Assembly: GCA_049972045.1 (NCBI GenBank)
Contig: JBMFKS010000077.1
Coordinates: 1 to 14,081, forward strand
DNA: 14,081 nt
Reading direction: 5' to 3'
Origin: SpSt-77 sp049972045
Lineage (GTDB): Bacteria > Chloroflexota > Anaerolineae > B4-G1 > DUEL01
Below, in pieces: positions 7,167-14,081 of the stretch. Numbering within the stretch: the stretch's first letter is position 1; every line of letters starts with the position of its first letter. The position numbers and the translations under genes were made by a program. The notes beneath the pieces were generated by a model that was not told where the DNA came from, did not search any database, and saw only the letters and a program-made list of their open reading frames with translations.

Positions 7167-9012
7167 AAAAGAGAACGCTCAGCAGATACAGGCAGGCCAG
7201 CAATTCCAGGAGCAGGAACACCCCGACCAGAAGTTGGCCCCATACCACCCGCGCCGGGGAGGGCGCTGCGATGAGCGTGACCGGCACCTTCTGGCTCTGG
7301 CCATCATCCAGGGCGATCTCTATTTGACCCTGGAGGTGCTGGGAATCGGGGACGAAGAGACGGATGTGCCAGTTCACCCAGAGTTCCAGCCCTCCACCCG
7401 AAAGGGGCCGTTGGCCCAGGGGGAGGGAGTAGGTATTGAGGAAGACCTGCACTTCTGTCGTTTCGTCGTCCACTGCCACCGGGCGGGTCTGCAGCCAGGG
7501 GACGTCGGCTCCGGCGGTGACCTGGACGCCGGCCGGATGGGTGACCGTCAACGAACGAGGCGGTACATCGGCGCCCTGCATGACCTGTCCCCAATCCAGA
7601 AGGGAAGGGGAGACCTGGAAAGGCAGGGCTTTCTTCGGCGCAGGCGCTTTGGGGGGAGCCGGAGCCTTCTTTTGGGGCGGATGGACAGGGGCCTTCGTCC
7701 TCCCCAACAGCGCTTCTTTCATCTCCTGTGCCGAAGCGAATCGTTTGCTTCGTTCTTTCGCCACGGCGCGAGCAACTGCCTTCTCCACATGGGGGCTCAC
7801 CTTGGGGTTCAGGCTCCGCAGGAGGGGGAAGTCAAAAGGTTTTTGAGCCGGGTCCCGCAGGCTGAGCAGGTGGTGCAACAATGCCCCCAGGGCGTAAATG
7901 TCCGACCGTTCGTCGGTCTGCGCCTTGCCATACTGTTCCGGAGGAGCATAGCCGGGCGTGCCCAGAATAATGGTGTCTTTCTGCTGCCCCGGTTTGTAGG
8001 TGCGGGCAATGCCCAGGTCCAGCAACTTGACCGTATCGGTATCCTCTACGACCATCACGTTGCCCGGCTTCAGGTCCCGGTAGATGATTTTGGGGTTCTG
8101 GCTGTGGAGGTATCCCAGGACATTGCAGAGTTGCTCCGCCCAGACCAGGACTCGTTTCTCCGGAAAGGGCTCCATCTGTTCTTCCAGCAGCGCCTCCAGC
8201 GTGCGGCCAGGGACAAACTCCATCACCATATAGTGCCGGTCTCCCTCCTGGAACGAGTCGCTGACCCGGACCAGGTTGGGGTGGGAGAGGCGGGACAGAA
8301 GTCGGGCTTCCCGCTGGAAGGCCTCCAGGATATCTTCCCATTCATCGGGGTTCTTCTGTCGGATGGCCGTTTCGGACATCTCCTTTACGGCGACGATCTG
8401 GTTGTTCCGCCGTTTGTCCTGGGCTTTGTAGACGGCGGCCATCCCGCCCTCTCCGATTTTCTCCAGAATCACGTACCGTCCGGCCAGGGTGGAGAGGGGA
8501 AGCAAGCCGTCGGCGTCAAAGCGAGGGGGTATCGCGGCCGGCGGGACGGGCGGCGAGGCCGGTGGGGGAGGGGAGAGCACCGACAGGCTCTGGCCGCAGC
8601 GGCCGCAGAAGCAGGCGCCCGGGGGGGTCGGCGCGCCGCAGCGGGGGCAATGCCGGATCGCCGCGGCCAGCGGAGCGGCCAGCGATGCTCCGCAGGTGGC
8701 ACAGAAACGGGCACCTGGGCGAAGCGGCGAACCGCAATGGGGGCAGGAAATGGCGACCGTTTCGGAGAGGGCATGGCCGCACCCCGGGCAGAAGCGGGCG
8801 CCCGCGCGCACGGCCCGACCGCAGTGGGGGCATACGGTTGGGATGCCAGCCAGCCCCTCCGGGACAGGCTGGCCGCACCGGCGGCAGAAGCGGGCCCCGG
8901 GCCGCAATGGCTCCCCACAGTTCGGGCACGCGGCCGGGAGCGGCGCCTGACACACCTTGCAGAAGCGCGCCCCGGGGCGATTCGCCGTTCCGCACCGAGG
9001 ACAGAGGGTCAT
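7165..9012 (-). CDS. Tail-anchored Ser/Thr kinase with five N-terminal zinc ribbons (kinase B)
   Basis: 615 residues. Residues 4-139 hold five near-identical zinc ribbons of pattern CPxCG-x(7-8)-GAxFCxxC (first Cys at 4, 29, 61, 90, 122). A Pro-rich spacer (147-163) leads to a Ser/Thr kinase domain, about 180-438: glycine loop GEGGMAAVY (187-195), VAVK lysine K210, alpha-C glutamate probably E235, YRDLKPGN (311-318), DLG in place of DFG (332-334), GTPGYAPPEQ (351-360) and the C-lobe D371. A Lys/Pro/Ala linker (440-463) precedes a beta-sandwich-like region (466-582; QVSPS, LDWG, VPWL) and a single terminal transmembrane helix (590-613). Kinase and sandwich should thus be cytoplasmic, anchored by the tail. 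The catalytic residues look intact and activity is expected. The gene sits 12 nt before the WXG100 gene, which suggests control of the secretion cassette; targets are unknown. AAGGAA lies about 4 nt before the ATG. Confidence 0.95.
   Translation of the reverse strand: MTLCPRCGTANRPGARFCKVCQAPLPAACPNCGEPLRPGARFCRRCGQPVPEGLAGIPTVCPHCGRAVRAGARFCPGCGHALSETVAISCPHCGSPLRPGARFCATCGASLAAPLAAAIRHCPRCGAPTPPGACFCGRCGQSLSVLSPPPPASPPVPPAAIPPRFDADGLLPLSTLAGRYVILEKIGEGGMAAVYKAQDKRRNNQIVAVKEMSETAIRQKNPDEWEDILEAFQREARLLSRLSHPNLVRVSDSFQEGDRHYMVMEFVPGRTLEALLEEQMEPFPEKRVLVWAEQLCNVLGYLHSQNPKIIYRDLKPGNVMVVEDTDTVKLLDLGIARTYKPGQQKDTIILGTPGYAPPEQYGKAQTDERSDIYALGALLHHLLSLRDPAQKPFDFPLLRSLNPKVSPHVEKAVARAVAKERSKRFASAQEMKEALLGRTKAPVHPPQKKAPAPPKAPAPKKALPFQVSPSLLDWGQVMQGADVPPRSLTVTHPAGVQVTAGADVPWLQTRPVAVDDETTEVQVFLNTYSLPLGQRPLSGGGLELWVNWHIRLFVPDSQHLQGQIEIALDDGQSQKVPVTLIAAPSPARVVWGQLLVGVFLLLELLACLYLLSVLF
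8596..9003 (-). repeat. Five-unit zinc-ribbon coding repeat in kinase B
   Basis: Five imperfect units spaced roughly 75-100 bp, each containing a plus-strand block close to 'gcagaagcgggcgcccggg' (for example near 8605, 8702, 8790, 8885 and 8960) that encodes the PGARFC part of each ribbon. The same block appears once in kinase A near 11352. The unit similarity at DNA level suggests expansion by tandem duplication. Confidence 0.7.
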
Positions 9013-9118
9013 CAGTTCCTTTCTCGTGGAGCAGGAGCGTGAACGAAACCGGGATACAGGCGGCTGCGGTCTGGGTTGGGGGCTATCCGTACCAGACTTC
9101 AGCCGGTATGGCTTCTCC

Positions 9119-11401
9119 TCAGGGCTGGGGTATCTGTTTCAACCACTTCTCTGCGGCCCACCCGGTGACCCCGTCGGGCAGGCGGACCTGCCACCAGGTG
9201 TGGCCGTCGGCCTGACGGGGGCCGCCGATGACCTGCAGACGGGTTCCCGGCTCCGCTTTGGCAACCACGGTCGCGTCCATCCCCGGCCACTCCCGGATGT
9301 TCAGACGGGCGCCGGTGGTGGTGACCTCCACCTCCATCCCCACCGCGATGGGGCCCTGAGAGGTCGCCGCAGGGGTTCGGGGACGGGTCAGAATCAGGGC
9401 TATCCGGGTCGCGGTAGGCGTGGGAGAGGCCATCCCGGTCGGGCCTGCGCCCAGGCCCCGGTAGGCCTGTCCGCCCAGATAGAGGGCCGAGACCAGCAGC
9501 ACCAGCGCCCCCAGCGTCCGGGGGAGGGCCTGGCGGCCCGGTCGCCCCAGCGCGCGAGGGATGCCCAGTGCCAGTCCGAAGAGGGCTCCGATGCCGGCGG
9601 CGAGCGTGCGGACCTCCGGCGGGTCGGCCCATCCCAGCCTCTCCCAGCCCGCGTATCCCAGGGCGTTGGCGCCGACGAGCAGACCGCCGTAGAAGAGCGC
9701 GCGGAGGAGCAAGCGGGCCCCCTTTCGGAGCCACGAACCGACCGGGAGCCGGCGGAGAAGCGCCAGCAACAGCGCCAGCCCGGCGATACCCACCACTGTA
9801 CGGGGTTGACCCGGGGGCGCGGTCCCCAGAAACGCCGCCGCGGCCCCTCCCAGCGCGCCCGCTCCCGCGGCCAGCGCCAGCCGGGCCAGCGCGCGCGGCC
9901 AGGGGAAAGCCACCCGCCCCCGCACCGGGATGCTTACCTCATCATAGGCGGTTTTCAGACGGAGTTGGGTAACCAGCGACGTTCCCTCGGGAATGTTGCC
10001 GGTCTCCACCGTGACGGCGATGTCCCCTTCCCCCTGGAATTGGGGCGGGACGCTCAACCAGGGAACCGGCGGGTCTGGGGCCACCGTCCCCTTGAGCACG
10101 CCCCGCCCGGTCCGGTTGCGGACGCGGATGGCCCGCTGCGCCCGGCCCCCGGGGGGGATGCGGCCGAAGCGCAGCGCGCGAGGGCGGACCTGCAGGGCCG
10201 GATAAGGAAGGCGGGGGTTCAGGACGTGCAGGAATTCCTCCAGCCCCTTGTCCTGGTCCGGCTCGCTCCGCACGATGGCCGCTGCCCGGTCCGCCAGGTC
10301 GGTCCGGAAAAGAGAACGGCGCAGCCAGCCCTCCAGGTCGCCCTTGTAGAGCAGGTCCCGGGCCACGGCCCAGTGCCCATCGCAGAGACGGGCCAGTTCG
10401 GCGGGGGTCCGGGCCATTTTCCCGTCCGGGAAGAAGAACGGCGCCTGTACCCGGCCCGAAAGGGCGTCCTGTACGCCCTTCAGGGCCTCCTTCAGCCCCT
10501 TCGCGTCGGGGCGGGCCTGGGGGTCGTTCTGAAGCGTGCCCCGCAGGACGGCCCGCAGCGCCGGCTCCAGCGTGTCCAGTTTCGGGAAGTCAAAAGGATG
10601 CTGGGAGGGGTCATCGTCCGTCAGCAGATGGTAGAGGGTGGCTCCCAGGGAGTAGATGTCGGAACGGGGAGAGGATTCCCCCTGGTACATCTCCGGCGCC
10701 GCGTACCCCTCCGTGCCGTAGATGCTGGACTGTTGGACCCCCACCCGGCCGCCCGGCTGGATGACCAGTCGGGCTTTGGCTGTGCCGAAATCCACCAGCC
10801 GGGCATCACCGGTTGCCCGATCAATAATGATGTTGGCCGGCTTGATGTCGTGGTGGACGACGGGGGGATTCTGGGAGGCCAGGTAGATGAGGACATCGCA
10901 GAGTTGAATCCCCCAGCGGAGGACGTCTCCGATGGAATACGGCCGGCCCCGCACCAGATTCCCCTGCGTGTCCGTGTGGGTCAGCCCTTCCAGCAGGTTG
11001 GGCCCCTCCACGTATTCCATCACGATGTAGTTCCGCCCGCCCTCGGAGAAGTAGGCAATAATGTCGGGGATGCCGGGGTGACGGAGTTGGGCCAGGGTGC
11101 GGCCTTCGGCCTCAAAACGGCGGTGGGCGGCCTGCACCTCCTCCGGGCGGGTCAGGTCGTAGTACTGGAGCATCTCCTTGACCACCCGATGCCGCCCGAA
11201 GGCGCCCAGGTCCTCCACCAGATAGACGGCCCCCATCCCGCCTTTCCCGATGGAGCGGACGACCCGATACTGGCCGTGCAGGACCTGCCCTGGCTGCAAG
11301 GTGACGTAGGCCTGGACAACGCCCGACGTCAGGGGGTTCCCGCATCCGGCGCAGAAGCGGGCGGTGTCCCGATTCTGATGGTGACAATGTGGACACTCCA
11401 T
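9119..11401 (-). CDS. Multi-pass membrane Ser/Thr kinase with zinc ribbon, beta-sandwich and C-terminal SH3 domain (kinase A)
   Basis: 760 residues. A zinc ribbon (C3, C6, C17, C20) precedes a Ser/Thr kinase domain of about 45-310: GKGGMGAVY (52-60), lysine K75, alpha-C glutamate E99 (or E97), HHDIKPAN (183-190), DFG (204-206), GTEGYAAPE (229-237). A helical region (332-376; DGHWAVARDLLYKGDLEGWL) is followed by a beta-sandwich-like region (about 404-497) resembling that of kinase B (QVRPRALRFG, VPWLSV). About five membrane segments follow (503-525, 533-550, 565-586, 596-616, 628-646), then a Thr/Pro linker and a bacterial SH3 domain (697-756; ARLNIREWPG, WWQVRLPDGVTGWA). With the kinase inside, five spans put the SH3 domain outside, where such domains commonly bind cell-wall or surface ligands, so this could be a receptor kinase. 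It starts 7 nt after the VWA gene. The kinase and SH3 calls are firm; the span count is approximate. Confidence 0.95.
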   Translation of the reverse strand: MECPHCHHQNRDTARFCAGCGNPLTSGVVQAYVTLQPGQVLHGQYRVVRSIGKGGMGAVYLVEDLGAFGRHRVVKEMLQYYDLTRPEEVQAAHRRFEAEGRTLAQLRHPGIPDIIAYFSEGGRNYIVMEYVEGPNLLEGLTHTDTQGNLVRGRPYSIGDVLRWGIQLCDVLIYLASQNPPVVHHDIKPANIIIDRATGDARLVDFGTAKARLVIQPGGRVGVQQSSIYGTEGYAAPEMYQGESSPRSDIYSLGATLYHLLTDDDPSQHPFDFPKLDTLEPALRAVLRGTLQNDPQARPDAKGLKEALKGVQDALSGRVQAPFFFPDGKMARTPAELARLCDGHWAVARDLLYKGDLEGWLRRSLFRTDLADRAAAIVRSEPDQDKGLEEFLHVLNPRLPYPALQVRPRALRFGRIPPGGRAQRAIRVRNRTGRGVLKGTVAPDPPVPWLSVPPQFQGEGDIAVTVETGNIPEGTSLVTQLRLKTAYDEVSIPVRGRVAFPWPRALARLALAAGAGALGGAAAAFLGTAPPGQPRTVVGIAGLALLLALLRRLPVGSWLRKGARLLLRALFYGGLLVGANALGYAGWERLGWADPPEVRTLAAGIGALFGLALGIPRALGRPGRQALPRTLGALVLLVSALYLGGQAYRGLGAGPTGMASPTPTATRIALILTRPRTPAATSQGPIAVGMEVEVTTTGARLNIREWPGMDATVVAKAEPGTRLQVIGGPRQADGHTWWQVRLPDGVTGWAAEKWLKQIPQP

Positions 11402-11408
11402 TCGGGTT

Positions 11409-12773
11409 TCACCCTTCCAGTTTCTGCGTCAACTTCCGGGTCTCGTAGCGGAGTTTCTTGGTCCGGCCCGGGTCGGCGCGGCCAGAGCGCTCCAGGTCGG
11501 CGGCCTGCCGCTCCATCTCGGCGGCCAGTTCTGCCTCTCCCATCTCCAGGAGACGGGTGGCGGCGGCCCGCAGTTTGCGGGTGGCCCCGGCCACGTCCCC
11601 GGCCTGCAGGTCCGCCTGAGCGCGGGCCTGGAGCCGGCAGGCACTGACCGCCTCCACGACGTGCATCACCCGGGGCATCCCCTGCGCCGCGCGGGCCATG
11701 TCGGTGGTGTACTCGGCCACGACGTCCGCGCGGGCCTTGAGGCCCGCCATCCCTCCGGCCGGGTCGTCGCAGGCCAGCAGGGCCTGCGCCAGCCGGTAGG
11801 TCCCCGCCGGGCGGGGCGGGACGATCAGTTCCACCAGCAGCGCCGGCTCCTCACCGGCCAGCAGGTCCCCCAGGGGGAAACTGTAACTGCCCCCCTCGTT
11901 GACCGTCTCCAGCGGCGCGATGGATGGACGCACCCGATAGGCGGCCCGCACCTCCACGCCGACCGTCGGGCGCAGTTTGACCTCGGTATGGCGGTACTGC
12001 ACGGCCTGGGCCCGCTGCAGTTCCCGGACGAACGCCCTGGGAATGTCCTCCGCGTTCTCCAGCAGATAGGCCTCCCCACCCGTCTGGTCGGCGATGGGGA
12101 TCATCAGTTCCTCGTTGAATTCGCCCCCCAACCCCATCGTGCTGATGGGGATGCGGTGGCGGACGGCCTGGGCGGCGATGGCGCGGCAGTCCCTCTCGTC
12201 CAGCGTGAAGCCGTCGGTCAGGACCAGCATCCGAGGGGCCAGCCCCGGGGACGCTCCCCGCTGCAGTTCCTCCAGCCCCTGCCTCATCCCCCGACCGATG
12301 CGGGTCTCATCGCCCAGTTGCAGCCGGTCCAGGCCATCCACAGCATCCAGCAGGCGCCGTTTCTCCCTTCCCGGCGAGTTGGGGATCAGCGTGACTGCCT
12401 CGCCCGCGAAGGCGACCAGGGAGAACCGGTCGTTGGGGCGCAGCCCCTCCACAGCGGCCTGCAGGGCGTCCCGCACCCGGTCTATCTTGCGGGGGAAAGA
12501 GGCCAAAACTCCCTCCGGGATCCCCTCCGACTGCCAGGCCGGGGCGCCGTCTACCAGGACTTCTCGCAGGACGCCCCGTCGCGCCAGGCTCCGGAACTGC
12601 TCCTCGGTAACCAGGCGGATATGCATGGAATCGCTGACATCCACAACAATGGAGAGGTTAACGGGGATGGAGGTCGGGCCGCCGACGCCTCTCACCTCCA
12701 GGAGCAGGTAGACCAGCCGGGGCTGGGCGGTAACGGGGATTGCGGACGTATTCAGAGACCAGGTCAGTTCCAT
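11409..12773 (-). CDS. von Willebrand factor A (VWA) domain protein
   Basis: 454 residues. After an N-terminal beta-rich segment (1-40), a VWA domain spans about 40-250 with a complete metal-ion-dependent adhesion site: DVSDS (45-49), T157 in DETRIGRG, and LTDG (D187). Residues about 255-365 look like a beta-domain (VEVRAAYRVRP, PAGTYRLAQAL), and 385-454 is predicted helical, rich in Ala, Arg and Glu, possibly coiled coil. No signal peptide or membrane span is seen, so it is probably cytoplasmic. VWA proteins use the metal site to bind partners and often scaffold kinase/phosphatase modules, for example TerY in the TerY-phosphatase-kinase triads. An insertion of about 35 residues (55-95) follows the first MIDAS strand. 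It is 15 nt after the peptidase gene and 7 nt before kinase A. A purine-rich AAAGGGGA upstream supports the ATG. Its exact partners are unknown. Confidence 0.93.
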   Translation of the reverse strand: MELTWSLNTSAIPVTAQPRLVYLLLEVRGVGGPTSIPVNLSIVVDVSDSMHIRLVTEEQFRSLARRGVLREVLVDGAPAWQSEGIPEGVLASFPRKIDRVRDALQAAVEGLRPNDRFSLVAFAGEAVTLIPNSPGREKRRLLDAVDGLDRLQLGDETRIGRGMRQGLEELQRGASPGLAPRMLVLTDGFTLDERDCRAIAAQAVRHRIPISTMGLGGEFNEELMIPIADQTGGEAYLLENAEDIPRAFVRELQRAQAVQYRHTEVKLRPTVGVEVRAAYRVRPSIAPLETVNEGGSYSFPLGDLLAGEEPALLVELIVPPRPAGTYRLAQALLACDDPAGGMAGLKARADVVAEYTTDMARAAQGMPRVMHVVEAVSACRLQARAQADLQAGDVAGATRKLRAAATRLLEMGEAELAAEMERQAADLERSGRADPGRTKKLRYETRKLTQKLEG

Positions 12774-12788
12774 TTCCCGTTTCCCCTT

Positions 12789-13547
12789 TCACGTCTTGCG
12801 GATTCCGTCCTCCGTTTCCAGCGTGCCGCGGGTGCAGAATTCCAGCACGCCGGCGGGCCCGTATCGTTCCTCCAGGCGCAGGATACGGCGCAGCCCCTTG
12901 CCATAGAGGCCATCGCGCGCCAGCATCCGGGCGGCCTGTCGGGCCGCGCCCATCGCGATGAGGGTGCGGTACGCCACCCACTCCGCGAAGCCTTCCCGCA
13001 GCAGGGGGTCTTCCAGAAGCGGACAGTTTTCCCCGTGCCAGGCGTGGGCCCATTCGTGGGCGACGGTCTGGATGAAGAGAACGTAGGGCAGGCCGGAGAG
13101 GACGGCCATCACCCGACGGCGCCCTTTGCGCAGGAACAGCCCCACCACCCGATCGGGATTCTCCACCGGCTGAGTGGGCGACTCGGCCATCATCCGTCGC
13201 AGATGCTGGGCGTCCACCAGCGTGAAGTCGGCACCGACGCGCAGCGCCAGGCCCAGTTGCCCGGCAACGAAGGCCACCGTCCGGGCGAAGAGGTCCCGGG
13301 CCACCTGAGGGTCGGTAATGGCGGTCCGGGCGCAGACCGGGCAGATTCGCCGGCCGTCCGGGAGGGGGATGGAGTTGGGTCCCATCGGCATCCCACAAAC
13401 GTCGCAGCGGGGCGCGTGCTGGTGACAATCGCGGCAGACGATGAGGGCCTGCTCCTCAGACCCCTCGTCGGGCGCGTAGACCCAGGTCCGGCCCCTCAGA
13501 GGGCGGCCGCAGAGATGGCAGTATTGGGGATGGCGAAACGGATTCAT
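12789..13547 (-). CDS. LIM-like zinc finger / DA1-like metallopeptidase
   Basis: 252 residues. Two tandem four-Cys units lie at the N-terminus: C10-x2-C13 with C38-x2-C41, and C48-x2-C51 with C69-x2-C72, a LIM-like arrangement. The rest resembles the DA1-like peptidase family: FTLVDAQHL (108-116), then TVAHEWAHAWH (161-171), whose HEWAH supplies two zinc ligands (H164, H168) and catalytic E165, and EGFAEW (185-190), whose Glu is the likely third ligand. LIM plus DA1 peptidase is the architecture known from plant DA1, a ubiquitin-activated peptidase; bacterial members exist without an established role. No signal peptide or membrane segment is seen, so it is probably cytoplasmic and may clip a partner in the signalling module. 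The start has only a weak ribosome site, but the first Cys is at residue 10, leaving no later choice; coupling to the upstream gene, whose stop is 16 nt away, is likely. Confidence 0.85.
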   Translation of the reverse strand: MNPFRHPQYCHLCGRPLRGRTWVYAPDEGSEEQALIVCRDCHQHAPRCDVCGMPMGPNSIPLPDGRRICPVCARTAITDPQVARDLFARTVAFVAGQLGLALRVGADFTLVDAQHLRRMMAESPTQPVENPDRVVGLFLRKGRRRVMAVLSGLPYVLFIQTVAHEWAHAWHGENCPLLEDPLLREGFAEWVAYRTLIAMGAARQAARMLARDGLYGKGLRRILRLEERYGPAGVLEFCTRGTLETEDGIRKT

Positions 13548-13563
13548 CTTTGCCGGGATGAGC

Positions 13564-14081
13564 CTACGGGCGAATCCAGGTACCCTCTGCGAACATAATG
13601 GACGTTTCGCCGGTGTCCGTCCTCAGAATGGTGCCCCGGTCAAAATCCTGGACGGTGCCGTGGAAGCCCCGTTCGTAGTCCGTGGCCCAGCCCAGCCCCT
13701 GCCGCACAGCGGCGTAGGTGCACCAGACTTTGCCGAACCCCCGGCGAGGCGTGGGTGGAGACTGGCTGGGGGCAATATCCGGGCAGGAATACTCCGGGTC
13801 CCCCTCGTTCCAGATGTCCCTGTACAGAGCCCACGAGCCGGTGTCGTAGAGGACGAGGATCCGGTCGGTGTCTTCCCGCCAGACCATTTGGCCGCCCTCA
13901 AAGTGTTCCTGGGCCATCCAGGAGGTGTGGGCCGTGTTCAGGGCGCAGCCCAACCGGTCTTGGTACGATTCCCATAGTGCGGCAAAGGGGCCGCCGACCG
14001 ACGGGCAGACAGGTGTCGGTGTGGGCATCGGCGTGGGCGGCGGGGTGGACGTCGGCGTGGGCATGGGTGGCGGGATGGGCG
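13564..14081 (-). CDS. C-terminal part of a Pro/Thr-linker protein of unknown function (5' end outside window)
   Basis: The frame is open to the window's right edge, so the true start lies beyond it; the first in-frame ATG (14064) falls inside the low-complexity linker and is unlikely to be the start. Seen: a linker of alternating Pro and Thr, then a globular part of about 148 residues beginning VCPSVGGPF, with four or five Cys and many aromatics, including FEGGQMVWREDTDRILVLY, RRGFGKVW and LGWATDYERGF. TPTPT linkers in this style usually separate a membrane or intracellular part from an exported domain, so this is probably an extracellular domain. Its pattern (an aromatic GGxMxW motif, then GFGKVW and LGWA) recalls a domain I have seen on linker proteins of filamentous bacteria but cannot name. 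The missing N-terminus could be a signal peptide, another kinase or anything else. Its stop is 16 nt before the peptidase start. Confidence 0.8.
   Translation of the reverse strand, partial: PIPPPMPTPTSTPPPTPMPTPTPVCPSVGGPFAALWESYQDRLGCALNTAHTSWMAQEHFEGGQMVWREDTDRILVLYDTGSWALYRDIWNEGDPEYSCPDIAPSQSPPTPRRGFGKVWCTYAAVRQGLGWATDYERGFHGTVQDFDRGTILRTDTGETSIMFAEGTWIRP
14011..14081 (-). repeat. Pro/Thr low-complexity coding repeat
   Basis: On the plus strand this is a run of 'ggtgtcggtgtgggcatcgg'-type hexamers with degenerate GGNGTN units, encoding Pro-Thr and Pro-Met-Pro-Thr on the minus strand. It runs to the window edge. Such tracts vary in length by slippage. Confidence 0.75.

Noticed and set aside
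9087..9111. Possible Rho-independent terminator after kinase A
   Set aside because: The minus-strand RNA can pair UACCGG with CUGGUA around a 7-nt loop, with a mismatch before two more pairs, but the stem is short and no U-run follows.
464..13598. Five long plus-strand reading frames running almost end to end (464-2134, 2770-6504, 6529-9042, 8957-11647, 11661-13598)
   Set aside because: They lie antisense to firmly identified minus-strand genes, show Gly/Val/Gln/Pro-rich low-complexity composition and no domain motifs. High G+C and regular codon use on the other strand explain the lack of stops.
13564..14064. Treating ATG at 14064 as a complete gene start
   Set aside because: The codon is inside a Pro/Thr linker that continues in frame to the window edge, with no ribosome site visible, so the gene is partial.

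Overview
This 14.1 kb window is GC-rich (hand-counted lines run about 60-70% G+C, apart from one dip) and every gene I can support lies on the minus strand, so transcription runs right to left. I suspect a Chloroflexota (Anaerolineae-like) bacterium. The grounds are the Thr/Pro ('TPTPT') linkers, the zinc-ribbon-bearing Ser/Thr kinases with C-terminal beta-sandwich, membrane and SH3 modules, and a WXG100/RHS pair in one locus. This is inference from style; no marker gene is present.

In transcription order: (1) the C-terminal part of a protein with a Pro/Thr linker, its 5' end outside the window; (2) a LIM-like/DA1-like zinc metallopeptidase; (3) a von Willebrand A (VWA) protein with an intact MIDAS; (4) a multi-pass membrane Ser/Thr kinase with an N-terminal zinc ribbon and a C-terminal bacterial SH3 domain (kinase A); (5) a tail-anchored Ser/Thr kinase with five N-terminal zinc ribbons (kinase B); (6) a free WXG100 protein; (7) a 1429-residue RHS/YD-repeat protein with its own N-terminal WXG100-like domain and a variable-looking C-terminal tip; (8) a small two-helix membrane protein one base after the RHS stop, a candidate immunity protein; (9) a PP2C phosphatase fused to a zinc ribbon and a degenerate kinase-like domain; (10) the N-terminal half of a third Ser/Thr kinase (kinase C), cut by the window's left end.

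Spacings are 1-37 nt everywhere except 106 nt between kinases A and B, so this is probably one operon or two back-to-back units. No unexplained stretch exceeds 300 nt. No tRNA, rRNA, CRISPR array, insertion sequence or convincing terminator was seen.

The interesting reading is a phospho-signalling module (three kinases, a PP2C phosphatase, a VWA protein, a peptidase) wrapped around a type VII-like polymorphic-toxin cassette (WXG100 + WXG-RHS + putative immunity). The free WXG100 protein and the RHS N-terminus align position for position: Trp at 41, and FEExD at 81-85 where the type VII YxxxD/E signal would sit. The parts resemble described TerY-phosphatase-kinase triads and kinase/phosphatase-controlled secretion loci, but I do not know of a description of this exact combination. 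No EccC/EssC-type export ATPase lies in the window, so the export route remains inferred.
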